Positions 54,481 to 62,996 of a stretch of DNA of 64,000 nt are shown here, piece by piece. Every line of letters starts with the position of its first letter. The first letter of the stretch is position 1. This stretch comes from Raineyella sp. LH-20 (lineage in GTDB: Bacteria; Actinomycetota; Actinomycetes; Propionibacteriales; Propionibacteriaceae): assembly GCF_033110965.1 (NCBI RefSeq), contig NZ_CP137003.1, forward strand, positions 1,674,001-1,738,000, in the 5' to 3' direction. The notes under the pieces are model-generated. The model was given only the letters and a program-made list of their open reading frames with translations, was not told the origin of the DNA and did not search any database. A program made the translations under genes and the position numbers.

Positions 54481-56307
54481 TCAGATCCCGCGGCGCGGTG
54501 CGGAGGATCCGGTCAGGTCATCGGCCTCCTGGGCCGGCAGCTCATTGCTGTAGCCCGCGTACGCGGAGGCCTGCGGGTTCGCGTCCCAGGCGGTGCGGGG
54601 CGAGGGGTAGCTGACGGCCTGCTCAGGGGCAGGAGCCGCGGCGTAGGTGGTCTGCCACTGCTCCGTACCGGTGGGGGAGCCGGTCCACGACGGATTCGCG
54701 GCGGGGGCGGCGGAGGCGGCAGGCACTCCGGAGGTGGACTGGGAGCCGAAGCTCGACGAGGAGGGCGCGGCGTACGCGGCCTCGTCGCCGGCCCACGAGG
54801 ATCGGGAGGCCTCGGCCGGGTGGGGCGCGACGGGCGGGGCCTCGACGCGGCTCTCCGGGGGACGGACATCGGCCGTGCTGTCCGCCGACCGCTTGGACCT
54901 GGACCTGTCCCGCTTGCCCTTGCGCTTGCCGCTGTCCTCCTCGTCGTGGCTGACGTAGCCGTAGTAGTCCGCGGTCTTGCCGTAGCCACCGTAGCCGGCG
55001 CCGTAGTACACCGAGCCGACGCCCTTCTTGGGGGCCCGGTTGAGGACCGAGCCGAGCAGTCGGCCGTCGACCTGGGCGATCACCTTGGCGCAGTGGCGCA
55101 CCTGGTCCTTCTGCGTACGTCCCACCGACATCACCAGGATCGCGCCGTCGGCCGCCGCGGTGGCCAGTCCGGCATCGGTGACCGGGAGCATCGGGGTGGT
55201 GTCGATGATCACCATGTACGAGGCGCTGAGCTGGGCGATGAGGTCGCTCAGCCGCTTCGAGCCGATCAGTTCGGAGGGGTTCGGTGGGATCCGTCCGGCC
55301 GGCAGCAGCCACAGGCCGGGGGTGTCGGTCTCCTGCAGCGCCTGCTCGATCCGGACGTCGCCGGCGAGCACCTGGGTGAGGCCGACCGATCCGTCGAGTC
55401 CGAACCGCTTCGCCTGCGTGGGGCGCCGCAGGTCGGCGTCGATGACGATGGTCGGCGTGCCGGAATCGGCCAGCAGCCGGCCGAGGTTGCCCGCGATCGT
55501 GGACTTGCCCTCACCGGGCTGGGCGGAGGTGACGACGATGCTGCGCGGCGGGTGGTCGACATCGACGAACCGCAGGTTGGTCCGCAGCTGGCGCAGTGCT
55601 TCGGCGGCCGGGCTGTGGCGGCTGGGGCCGCCGTGATGCTTGGCGAGGTCGGAGGTCGTCGGGATGACGGTCATCGCGCTGGCGCCGGTCAGTTGCTCGA
55701 CGTCCGCGGTGGTCCGCACCCGGGCATCGGTGGTCTGGCGCAGGAACATCACGAGGAAACCGATGACGAGGCCGGCGATGACGCCGGCGAGCAGATTGCG
55801 GGGCCAGTCGGGCGATGAGGGCGCGCCGGGCAGGTTGGCGTCGGTCATCGGCACGATGCGGACGATCGGGTCGGCCCGGCCGCCGATCTTCTCGAAGGCG
55901 ACGGCCTCGTCGGCGGTGGCCTTGGCCAGGGCGTTCGCCTGGTCGCGGGCGGACTGCGGGGACGACGCCGTCGCGGTGAAACGCATCACCGACGGGATGT
56001 TGCTGGTGGAGGCGGAGTAGGTGCCGAGGCGGTCGGTCCCCAGGTCCTTGGCGATCCGGTCGCGTACGCCCTGGGAACCGGCGAGCGCAGCGTACGTGGA
56101 CGCGCGGGAGGCGGCGAGTCCGGAGCTGGACTGGGCCTCGGTGATGGTGCCGGCGCCGCCGGCGGTGACCACGCCGGTCGAGCTGGAGGTGTAGAGCGTC
56201 GGCTGCAGTGCGGTGTAGCCGGCAGCCAGGACCAGGCCGGCCAGCATGGCGACCAGCAGCATTTTGGCGTGTGCTCGGGTCAACCGGATGACATCAAGCA
56301 GTGTCAC
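54481..56307 (-). CDS. Wzz/BY-kinase, polysaccharide co-polymerase tyrosine autokinase
   Basis: A 608-residue fusion. The N-terminal Wzz part has two membrane segments (LLVAMLAGLVLAAGYTAL; LLAGVIAGLVIGFLVMFL near 170-190) flanking an extracellular loop. The cytoplasmic kinase has Walker A SAQPGEGKST, A' VIDADLRRP and B VIIDTTP. Behind it is a Tyr/Gly cluster, SVYYGAGYGGYGKTADYYGY, the likely autophosphorylation site, then a long Pro/Ala/Ser tail that is unusual in length. BY-kinases set chain length and export of surface polysaccharides. The start is GTG with AGAGGAAAC upstream. A phosphatase candidate lies at 57809. Confidence 0.9.
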   Translation of the reverse strand: MTLLDVIRLTRAHAKMLLVAMLAGLVLAAGYTALQPTLYTSSSTGVVTAGGAGTITEAQSSSGLAASRASTYAALAGSQGVRDRIAKDLGTDRLGTYSASTSNIPSVMRFTATASSPQSARDQANALAKATADEAVAFEKIGGRADPIVRIVPMTDANLPGAPSSPDWPRNLLAGVIAGLVIGFLVMFLRQTTDARVRTTADVEQLTGASAMTVIPTTSDLAKHHGGPSRHSPAAEALRQLRTNLRFVDVDHPPRSIVVTSAQPGEGKSTIAGNLGRLLADSGTPTIVIDADLRRPTQAKRFGLDGSVGLTQVLAGDVRIEQALQETDTPGLWLLPAGRIPPNPSELIGSKRLSDLIAQLSASYMVIIDTTPMLPVTDAGLATAAADGAILVMSVGRTQKDQVRHCAKVIAQVDGRLLGSVLNRAPKKGVGSVYYGAGYGGYGKTADYYGYVSHDEEDSGKRKGKRDRSRSKRSADSTADVRPPESRVEAPPVAPHPAEASRSSWAGDEAAYAAPSSSSFGSQSTSGVPAASAAPAANPSWTGSPTGTEQWQTTYAAAPAPEQAVSYPSPRTAWDANPQASAYAGYSNELPAQEADDLTGSSAPRRGI

Positions 56308-56382
56308 GTGTTTCCTCTTCGCTCAATCGATCGCGGCGACTCCACACCTGCGCGCGTCGACGCCCCCCTGTGCGAATCATCA

Positions 56383-56388
56383 TAGGAT
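56383..56388 (+). promoter_or_regulatory. -10 box of a leaderless mRNA (nucleotidyltransferase gene)
   Basis: TAGGAT is followed by seven bases and the ATG at 56396. Confidence 0.55.
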
Positions 56389-56395
56389 GCTGAGG

Positions 56396-57286
56396 ATGCA
56401 AGTTCCGATCGACGTCTCAGTCTGGCAGCGGATCCATCTGGGTCACGCGGCCCTCGAGGTGGTGGCCGAGGACGCCGGTGTGGACCTGCTGCATCTCAAG
56501 GGTCCGGCCCTCGATCCGGTGCTGGCGCCCGACCCGCGCTACTCCACCGACGCGGACGTGTTGGTGCGCCCTTCCCAGCTTTCGGTGTTCCTCACGGCGC
56601 TCGAACGGTGTCGGTGGGAGCTGGTCGCGGACTTCCCGGAGGGCTCCCCGTTCGAGCACGCCGCCACCTATCGGCACCCGGAGTGGGGGCTGGTCGACGT
56701 CCACCGCCGGTTTCCCGGCATGCGGGGGGACGAGCAGGCGTTCGACACGCTGTGGCGGGACCGCGGTGCCACCGAGATCGCCGGTCGGATGTGTCCGGTG
56801 CCCTCCGTGGTGGCCCAGCGGCTGGTGCTGATCCTGCACGCGGCCCGCAAGGACTCCCCGCACGCGAAGTTCGACATGCTCCGGGCCTGGACCGAGGCCG
56901 ACGAGGAGTCCCGGCGAGCGGTCGAGCAACTCGTCCGCGACCTGGGTGCCGAGATCGGGTTCGCCGCCGCGACCGGCCGGTTGGAGGAGTACCGGGGCAC
57001 CCCGGAGTGGCGGATGTGGACCGCGTTCACCGGCCACGGCAGCCGGCTGGGCGAATGGCGGGCCCGCTTCCTGCTCGCCCGCGGCTGGCGGGCGAAGTGG
57101 CACATCCTGGGCCGGCTGGTGCGGGTCAACAAGGCGCACCTGGCGCTCGACCTGGGGCATCCGCCGACCCGCGCGGACGTGGCCCGGGCGTACGGCTCAC
57201 GTGTGGTCCGCGGCGCCCGGGAACTGGGGCAGGCGGCCGGTCGCGGTGTCGTACGGCTGGCTCGGTCGGTCAGGAGGAGCCGATGA
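56396..57286 (+). CDS. Nucleotidyltransferase-like protein (NTP_transf_5 type)
   Basis: A 296-residue protein. LLHLKGPALDPVLAPDPRYS and STDADVLVRPSQLSVFLTAL contain the conserved K-G and DxD-like residues of the nucleotidyltransferase family PF14907; further features are HPEWGLVDVHRRFPGM and VVAQRLVLILHAARKD. These proteins often accompany PqqD-like proteins in RiPP and polysaccharide loci, and their reaction is not established. An in-frame ATG at 56387 lies within the -10 box, so 56396 is preferred. The PqqD gene overlaps its stop (ATGA). Confidence 0.78.
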   Translation: MQVPIDVSVWQRIHLGHAALEVVAEDAGVDLLHLKGPALDPVLAPDPRYSTDADVLVRPSQLSVFLTALERCRWELVADFPEGSPFEHAATYRHPEWGLVDVHRRFPGMRGDEQAFDTLWRDRGATEIAGRMCPVPSVVAQRLVLILHAARKDSPHAKFDMLRAWTEADEESRRAVEQLVRDLGAEIGFAAATGRLEEYRGTPEWRMWTAFTGHGSRLGEWRARFLLARGWRAKWHILGRLVRVNKAHLALDLGHPPTRADVARAYGSRVVRGARELGQAAGRGVVRLARSVRRSR

Positions 57287-57540
57287 GGTATCGGTGGCCC
57301 GAGCGGATCGGGCACGTGGTCGAAGGGAAGAACGTGATCGTCGCACTGCTGCCCGACGGCGCGCCGAAGGCCCTCGACGGCACCGGCGGGGCGATCTGGC
57401 AGCTCGCCGACGACGCGACGGCCGAGGAGATCGCGGCCGAGCTGGCGGAGGCGTACGGCGCCGCGATCGCAGATCTGCTGCCCGCAGTGGAGGCGTTCTG
57501 CGCCGAGTTGGTGGACTGGGGCTTCCTCGAGACGGAGTGA
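57283..57540 (+). CDS. PqqD-family peptide-recognition protein
   Basis: An 85-residue PqqD-like protein: VIVALLPDGAPKALDGTGGA, IWQLADDATAEEIAAELAEA and a C-terminal helix ending WGFLE. PqqD folds bind leader peptides of ribosomally made, modified peptides (RRE domains), but in polysaccharide loci they occur without a peptide. No precursor peptide or radical-SAM enzyme is seen nearby. It is coupled to the nucleotidyltransferase gene. Confidence 0.82.
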   Translation: MRYRWPERIGHVVEGKNVIVALLPDGAPKALDGTGGAIWQLADDATAEEIAAELAEAYGAAIADLLPAVEAFCAELVDWGFLETE

Positions 57541-57664
57541 GGTCAGCCGGGCGCACACAGACGCCCGGCATCGGGCTGACCGGCCGGATGGTGTGTTGTA
57601 TCGGAGCTGACCGACCGGAGGGTGTCCCATCGGGGCTGATCGACCGGGTGGTGTCGCTCGAATT

Positions 57665-57687
57665 TTCCATAGGGGAAACCTATGGAA
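57665..57687. promoter_or_regulatory. Fourth copy of the CATAGG palindrome, perfect form
   Basis: TTCCATAGG-GGAAA-CCTATGGAA has perfect 9-base arms and lies between two convergent genes. Confidence 0.75.
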
Positions 57688-57717
57688 GTTTGAGGGAGAC
57701 GTCCCTTCCGCCGAGAT

Positions 57718-57804
57718 CGGTCCGCGGGGCAGGTCGATCCGGTCCGCGGGGTGGATCGATCGGTCCGTGGGGCAGGCCCGACCGGTCCGCGGGGCAGGCC
57801 CGAC
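57718..57804. repeat. Four tandem ~22-bp repeats
   Basis: Units beginning CGGTCCGCGGGGCAGG start at 57718, 57740, 57761 and 57783. They end just before the stop codon of the phosphatase gene. Confidence 0.85.
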
Positions 57805-57808
57805 CGAC

Positions 57809-58465
57809 TCAGCCCAACCGGGGCAGCAGGTCCATCAGGTAGTCGTCGATGATCTGTGCCGCCTCGTGGGCTGCAGCCTCACCACGGTGATACGGATCGG
57901 GCACGTCCTCCGACGGATCCGGGGCAGGACGCTGCTGGGCCACCCATTCGACGAGGTCGCCGGCCCGCAGGCGTCGGCCGGCCTCGGCGGCGGCGCGGGT
58001 GAACTGGCCCAGGGTGAAGACCCGGCCATGGCACGCCGGGACCTCGTCGAGCAGCCGGAGGCGCTGCTGGTCGGTCATCGGCAGCACCAGATCGGCCGTC
58101 CGCAGATCCTCGGGGCGGTAGCGGACGCCGAAGACGCCGCTCGCGTCCCCGCCGCGGGCCATCAGCTCGGCGGCCATCAGACGGTCCATCGGCTGCGCGG
58201 CGATGCCGTCGGTGCCGGCGCTGGTGAATCGCACCCAGCCGCGGCGCCCGACCAGGGCCTGGCTGCGGCGCTCCGCATAGGCGGAGCGGCAGATGTTGGC
58301 CGCGCACACGTAGACCACCCGGAAGCGCCCGGGCGCCTTCGGGGCCGGCCGTACGGTCGGCTCGGGTGCCGGTTCCTCCAGGATCGCCCGCCGCGGCGGC
58401 GCCTCGATCAGGGTGAGCGACGGGCGTGGGTCGGCCCGACGCCCGTCATATCCGGTCAGAACCAC
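57809..58465 (-). CDS. Low-molecular-weight protein-tyrosine phosphatase
   Basis: About 218 residues. After a Pro-rich leader comes the LMW-PTP domain: the P-loop VCAANICRSAYAE (Cys-x5-Arg-Ser), SAGTDGIAAQPMD, and the acid loop DVPDPYHRG near the end. These enzymes remove phosphate from BY-kinases of polysaccharide systems, and the kinase lies 1.5 kb away. The start is uncertain: the GTG at 58465 overlaps the end of the NeuB-like gene, and no clear ribosome site decides it. Confidence 0.85.
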   Translation of the reverse strand: MVLTGYDGRRADPRPSLTLIEAPPRRAILEEPAPEPTVRPAPKAPGRFRVVYVCAANICRSAYAERRSQALVGRRGWVRFTSAGTDGIAAQPMDRLMAAELMARGGDASGVFGVRYRPEDLRTADLVLPMTDQQRLRLLDEVPACHGRVFTLGQFTRAAAEAGRRLRAGDLVEWVAQQRPAPDPSEDVPDPYHRGEAAAHEAAQIIDDYLMDLLPRLG

Positions 58466-60705
58466 TCCTCGAGCAGATTGAGGGCGTGCCAGAAGCCCTG
58501 CCCGGTGTTGACATGCCCCATCCAGATCTCCGGGATGAACGAGCGTCCCGGCGCCATCCGGTCCATCGCCTCGGCCAGTGCCGCGAAGTCGACCTCGCCC
58601 TCGCCGACCTGGACACCCTCGCCGTCCACGCCGGTGGCGTCGACGACGTGGAAATGCTCCGAGAGCGGGGTGAGCTGTTCGACGTACGCCGACCAGGGGG
58701 TGCCGGTGTGGTTGGCGGCGAGCTTGGAGTGCGAGATGTCGAAGGTGAGGCGGTAGCCGTACGTCTCGGCGAAGGCGACCGTGTCGTCCAGGTGGAGGAA
58801 CAGGTTGTGGTACTGCTGTCCGCCCATCAGCCACGGATAGGGCGGCAGGGTCTGCGGGCACAGTCGTACGCCGCTGGTGTCGACCCGGGCCAGACCGTCG
58901 GCGATCCGCTCGTACATCGCCGGCACCCGGTCGCGGTCGACGAACCCGTCCTTGGTGAAGCCGCCGAGGGTGGCGACGAAGATCGGGTCCTCGTCCTGGG
59001 TGAAGTACGGCCGCAGCTGGCGGGTGCGGTCGATCGAGCGCTGCATCTCGTGGATGGAGCGCTCCCAGACAGCGTCGTCGAAGGAGGCCAGGTCGAGGAT
59101 GAAGTCGCCGGCGAACAGGTCGGGCAGGTGGCAGGTGTAGCCGATCGGCAGCCGCTCGGAGAACACCGCGGACGGCTCGATGTCGAGGTCCTTGTAGGAG
59201 TAGTGGAACTCGACGAAGTCCGGGTTGGAGCCGGCCTCGAGGATCGGGAAGAGGTCGTGGTAGCGCACCGGCACGCCCCACGGACGGTGGAAGGTGTAGG
59301 GCCGAGGGCGGGCGGCGGTGTCGTCCACGTCGCCGTCATAGAAGAAGTCGCCGGCCTCGACGACCCGTACGCTCTGTCGGCCGACCAGCTCGCCCATCCG
59401 GTTCGGCTGCAGGCCGCGGCCGGGGCTCTTCACCGCGACGGCGTCGGCGTCGATCCGCTGGCCGACCTCGATCCGGCGGGTGGCGACCAGGCTCTTGGCG
59501 AGATTGGCCCGGTTCATCACCTCACCGGCCGACACCACCCGCGGGGCGGTGCTGCCGAGGGACTCCTCGACCTCGCGGATCTCGCGGACCATGGCGGCGA
59601 ACTCGTCGGGCAGCAGCGACACGACGTGGTCGTTGCCCTCCATCGAACGGTCGACGGTGAAGTGCTTCTCGACGATCTTCGCGCCGCGGGCGACCGCGGC
59701 GATCGGCACGTGCCAGCCACGCTCGTGACCGGAGTAGCCGACCGGGCAGGCGCCGATCTCGGCGAGCCGGCCCATGTAGGCCAGATTAAGCGAGGCGTAC
59801 GGCGCCGGGTAGGTGGACTGGCACTGCAGCAGCGCGAACGGCACCCCGGCGCCCCGCACGAGACGTACGGTCTCGCGGATCTCCGCTTCGGTCGACATGC
59901 CGGTCGACAGCACCATCGGCAGGCCGTGTCCGGCGGCGGCACGCAGCAGGGTGTGGTTGGTGAGGTCGGCCGAGGCGATCTTCAGCGCCGGGACGCCGTA
60001 CGCGGCGAGGGCGTCGAGGCTCGGGATGTCCCACGGGGTGCACATCACGTCGATGTCGCGGGCCTTGGCGTGGTCGAAGACCTCGTACATCTGCTCGGTC
60101 GACAGGGAGAACTTGCTGAGCAGATCGAGGGTGTACTGGGCGCCGAGGTCCTCTCCGGTGGTCAGCGCGTCGCCCTGGTGGCGGTAGAGCGCTGCCATGT
60201 CGCGCAGCTGGAACTTGACGATGTCGGCACCGGCCTCGACCGCGAGGTCGGTGAGCTCCTTGGCCAGGGCGACCGAACCGTTGTGGTTGTTGCCGATCTC
60301 GGCGATGACGACCGCCGGAGCGTCCGGACCGACCAGGTGGCGGCCGAGTCGCAGCTCGGCGGCGCCCTGCACCGCGATCGCCACCAGCCGCTCCTGGGCG
60401 TCGACGATCGGGATGTGGGTGATCCCGGGCCGGAACAGCGCCTCGATGTCAGGGATCGGGGTGCCCTCGACGACCCGGGTCAGCGAGGTGTTCGCGACCG
60501 AGAGGGTGGCGGTGGCCAGGTCGGGCGTCGGCTGGTCGACGATCCAGCGCCGGAAGTCGCCGTCGGAGAGCGATCCGTCGAGGTGGCCGTGTTCGCTGAC
60601 ACAGAAGATCTGGCGGGCCTTGTTGGCGGTGATCTTCTGCAGCGCGGTGAGCAGGGGATCCTCGGAGAACACGACGTACGGCGCGAGCTGACGTTCGATG
60701 ATCAT
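58456..60705 (-). CDS. CBS-NeuB-SAF-sugar isomerase fusion (nonulosonic acid synthase)
   Basis: A 749-residue fusion. Residues 1-120 are a CBS pair (FSEDPLLTALQKITANKARQ; GITHIPIVDAQERLVAIAVQG). Residues 128-385 are the NeuB barrel: AEIGNNHNGSVALAKEL, DIVKFQ, CTPWD, LKIASADL, VGYSGHERG, EKHFT. Residues 398-460 are the SAF/antifreeze-like substrate lid. Residues 470-749 form a xylose-isomerase-like TIM barrel with HYSYKDLD, DISHSKLAANHTG and PEIWMGH. NeuB condenses phosphoenolpyruvate with an amino sugar to make a sialic-acid-like sugar. The fused isomerase may supply or modify the substrate. It overlaps neuA (ATGA). Confidence 0.88.
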   Translation of the reverse strand: MIIERQLAPYVVFSEDPLLTALQKITANKARQIFCVSEHGHLDGSLSDGDFRRWIVDQPTPDLATATLSVANTSLTRVVEGTPIPDIEALFRPGITHIPIVDAQERLVAIAVQGAAELRLGRHLVGPDAPAVVIAEIGNNHNGSVALAKELTDLAVEAGADIVKFQLRDMAALYRHQGDALTTGEDLGAQYTLDLLSKFSLSTEQMYEVFDHAKARDIDVMCTPWDIPSLDALAAYGVPALKIASADLTNHTLLRAAAGHGLPMVLSTGMSTEAEIRETVRLVRGAGVPFALLQCQSTYPAPYASLNLAYMGRLAEIGACPVGYSGHERGWHVPIAAVARGAKIVEKHFTVDRSMEGNDHVVSLLPDEFAAMVREIREVEESLGSTAPRVVSAGEVMNRANLAKSLVATRRIEVGQRIDADAVAVKSPGRGLQPNRMGELVGRQSVRVVEAGDFFYDGDVDDTAARPRPYTFHRPWGVPVRYHDLFPILEAGSNPDFVEFHYSYKDLDIEPSAVFSERLPIGYTCHLPDLFAGDFILDLASFDDAVWERSIHEMQRSIDRTRQLRPYFTQDEDPIFVATLGGFTKDGFVDRDRVPAMYERIADGLARVDTSGVRLCPQTLPPYPWLMGGQQYHNLFLHLDDTVAFAETYGYRLTFDISHSKLAANHTGTPWSAYVEQLTPLSEHFHVVDATGVDGEGVQVGEGEVDFAALAEAMDRMAPGRSFIPEIWMGHVNTGQGFWHALNLLEEWF

Positions 60706-61397
60706 GCGGTGATCCATTCCGGGTGCGAGAGGTAGGCGTCGGCCAAGTGCAGGTCGGCGAGGGTGTCGATGTCGATGCCTTCGACCTGGCTCATCACGAA
60801 CAGGCCGATCCGTCCGCCGATGCGGTTGTGGTGTTCGCGGTAGATGGGCGTACGGGTGAGGTAGAGCGAGCCGTTCTCGTAGTAGCGCAGCTGCTCGGGG
60901 CGCATGTCCTGGCGACGTTGGCGATGGTCCGGGTCGTAGTCGGCGCGCGGCGGGTCGGAGGCCCACCAGAAGAAGGGCGAGCGGGGGATCACGCCGATCA
61001 GCGAGTCGACCCCGGTGTCGCGGAACTGGGTGACGGCCCGGTCGAGGGTGCCGGGCAGGCGGATCGGTGAGGTGGCCTGGAGCAGCAGGACGGCCTCGGG
61101 CTCGACGCCGCTGGCGGCGGAGACCTGGTCGATGGCGTGCTCGACGGTCGGCTCGGTGGCCGCGGTGTCGACGGCCAGCTCGGCCGGACGCAGCCAGGGC
61201 ACGTCGGCGCCGGCGGCCCGGGCGACGTCGGCGATCTCCTCGTCATCGGTGGACACCAGGACGTGCAGGTCCGCCTCGGCGGCGAGGGCCTGCTCGATGG
61301 TCCAGGCGATGAGGGGACGCCCCCCGACTTCCCGCAGATTCTTGCGGGGGATCCCCTTCGACCCGCCCCGTGCCGGGATCACACACAGAATGCTCAA
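60702..61397 (-). CDS. neuA: CMP-nonulosonic acid synthetase (NeuA-like)
   Basis: A 231-residue cytidylyltransferase: ILCVIPARGGSKGIPRKNLR at the start, LHVLVSTDDEEIADVARAAG, LLLQATSPIRLPGTLDRAV and a late acidic segment, GIDIDTLADLHLADAYL, containing the metal-binding Asp residues. It activates the NeuB product with CTP for glycosyl transfer. The start codon is TTG, with GGGGGG upstream. It is the first gene of the neuA-neuB-phosphatase operon. Confidence 0.92.
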   Translation of the reverse strand: MSILCVIPARGGSKGIPRKNLREVGGRPLIAWTIEQALAAEADLHVLVSTDDEEIADVARAAGADVPWLRPAELAVDTAATEPTVEHAIDQVSAASGVEPEAVLLLQATSPIRLPGTLDRAVTQFRDTGVDSLIGVIPRSPFFWWASDPPRADYDPDHRQRRQDMRPEQLRYYENGSLYLTRTPIYREHHNRIGGRIGLFVMSQVEGIDIDTLADLHLADAYLSHPEWITA

Positions 61398-61717
61398 CGG
61401 TCGCCCCCCGCGCTCGACTCAACGGGACGACTCTAGCCCGCTGCGCTGACAGGCTGTGCCAGTGGACCTCTCTGTCGTCTGGGGAACGGAACGACGTGAA
61501 CGCGCCAGGAGGACCTGACGCAGGGCGCCAGACATCGGATGCCGTGGGTTTCCGATCGGACGCCACCGCCGGTTCCGGCAGGGGGACGACGGGCCGGCCC
61601 GGTCGATCGCCGCGTGTTAGGGTGCGGTGGGGTCGGCCGGGTTTCCGGTCTGTGGGTCCGGCGACGCAGTTCTGAAGGAGTGAACTGCAGGTCGCGAGGA
61701 CGGAGGGGGAGCACTCG
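61398..61717. promoter_or_regulatory. Divergent region between neuA and the ligase gene
   Basis: No gene in 320 bases. TAGGGT (61618-61623) on the plus strand could be a -10 box for the ligase gene, which would leave a 90-base leader. This leader holds an inverted repeat, GCAGTTC-N9-GAACTGC (61666-61688). GGAGGGGGAG lies eight bases before the GTG start. Confidence 0.5.
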
Positions 61718-62935
61718 GTGTCGGGAATCACTCTGCAGGTGCCGCCTGTCGGAAAGCTCGCGGATTCGCCGGACGGCGAGTCGGAGACGGGCGGCCTGTT
61801 TCATGACGTCAGGCTCCTCGAGTTCCTCCTGGCCATCGTCCTCTTCGCCCAGACAGCCGTTCCGGGCCTCCCGGTTTCGTTCCCGGCGACCTACTTGGCC
61901 ATGGGGGTGCTACTGGTCGTCGCCGCGATGAGACATCCTCGGTGGCCGCTGACGCCGCTCAACGGGTACGTGTGGGCGTTCGCTGTGTTGCTCGGCTACT
62001 ACGCGCTCGTGTCGGCGACCGGGGTGCAGAGCTCGGGGGCGGGCGACTGGGTACGGCGGCTGATCCGGATGGTGATCCTGCTGTTCTTCGTAGGAGCGTT
62101 GGCGAGTGGCCGCCTGCACTTCCCCTCAATCATCAAGGGATTCGCTGCCGGTTTGGTGGCCAACGTCGTGTTGTTCTATGCCGGAGTCGCTCCGCACCCT
62201 TACCAGGACTTCCTCACTGGCTTCGCCGGGGACAAGAACACGGCCGGTCTGGTGTACGCGATGGGCGGACTTCTTCTGCTGACAACGCTGAAGTCCCGGC
62301 GGGAACGCATCGTCGTCTTCCTGGTCTTTGCCAGCCTCGTCTTCCTCACCGGCTCGCGCACGACCATGGCTGGGATGACGGCGGCAGCCCTGTGGATCAT
62401 CTTCGCCGCCAGGCTGCCGGCCCTGTTCCGTCTAGGGATCGGTGGGCTACTGGTCTGGGGTCTGCAGTTCGGTGAGTCACGTTTTGCGAGGATCGGGATC
62501 TTCGCCGACCGGTCGGGGACCGACTGGTTCCGGGAGCAGATCGCGACAGCAGTGACGGAGAAAGTCGCCATCACTCCGCCCCAGGGCCTTGGGCTCGGTG
62601 AGGCCTACGTGAACATTCCGCAGGGAATGTTCTTCTTCCACAACTCCTACGACACCTTGTTTGTCGAGGGCGGCTATGTCGCCTTGATCCTTGTGGTAGG
62701 CATCACCCTGCTGGCGGCCCTTCGGCCGTTCCGGGCACCGACCGTTTCGTGGACCGAGCTGGTGGTGGAGGGGGCGACCATCACCCTGCTCGTCTGTGCC
62801 TGGCAGCTGGGTGAAGTGTTCCTCACTGTGAGCTGGGCGCTGCTGGTCGCGGCTGGTCTGCAAGCGGCACTGATGAGGCGCGCCGACGCTTCCGGGGGTG
62901 AGCTGGGGGAAGAGACCGGTATTCCACTCCCCTGA
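61718..62935 (+). CDS. O-antigen ligase/Wzy-like membrane protein
   Basis: A 405-residue membrane protein with about eleven hydrophobic segments. A large loop carries FFFHNSYDTLFVEGGYVALI, with the His-Asn-x-Tyr pattern found in O-antigen ligases and polymerases, and FLTGSRTTMAGMTAAAL, a common arginine-containing motif of this family. The enzyme either polymerises lipid-linked units or ligates the chain. The start is GTG. Confidence 0.82.
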   Translation: MSGITLQVPPVGKLADSPDGESETGGLFHDVRLLEFLLAIVLFAQTAVPGLPVSFPATYLAMGVLLVVAAMRHPRWPLTPLNGYVWAFAVLLGYYALVSATGVQSSGAGDWVRRLIRMVILLFFVGALASGRLHFPSIIKGFAAGLVANVVLFYAGVAPHPYQDFLTGFAGDKNTAGLVYAMGGLLLLTTLKSRRERIVVFLVFASLVFLTGSRTTMAGMTAAALWIIFAARLPALFRLGIGGLLVWGLQFGESRFARIGIFADRSGTDWFREQIATAVTEKVAITPPQGLGLGEAYVNIPQGMFFFHNSYDTLFVEGGYVALILVVGITLLAALRPFRAPTVSWTELVVEGATITLLVCAWQLGEVFLTVSWALLVAAGLQAALMRRADASGGELGEETGIPLP

Positions 62936-62996
62936 GCTGGCGGCAGCGCGAGGCCTCGGCTGGCCTGTCCTGCACATCCTGTGAGGTGGGAATGGC

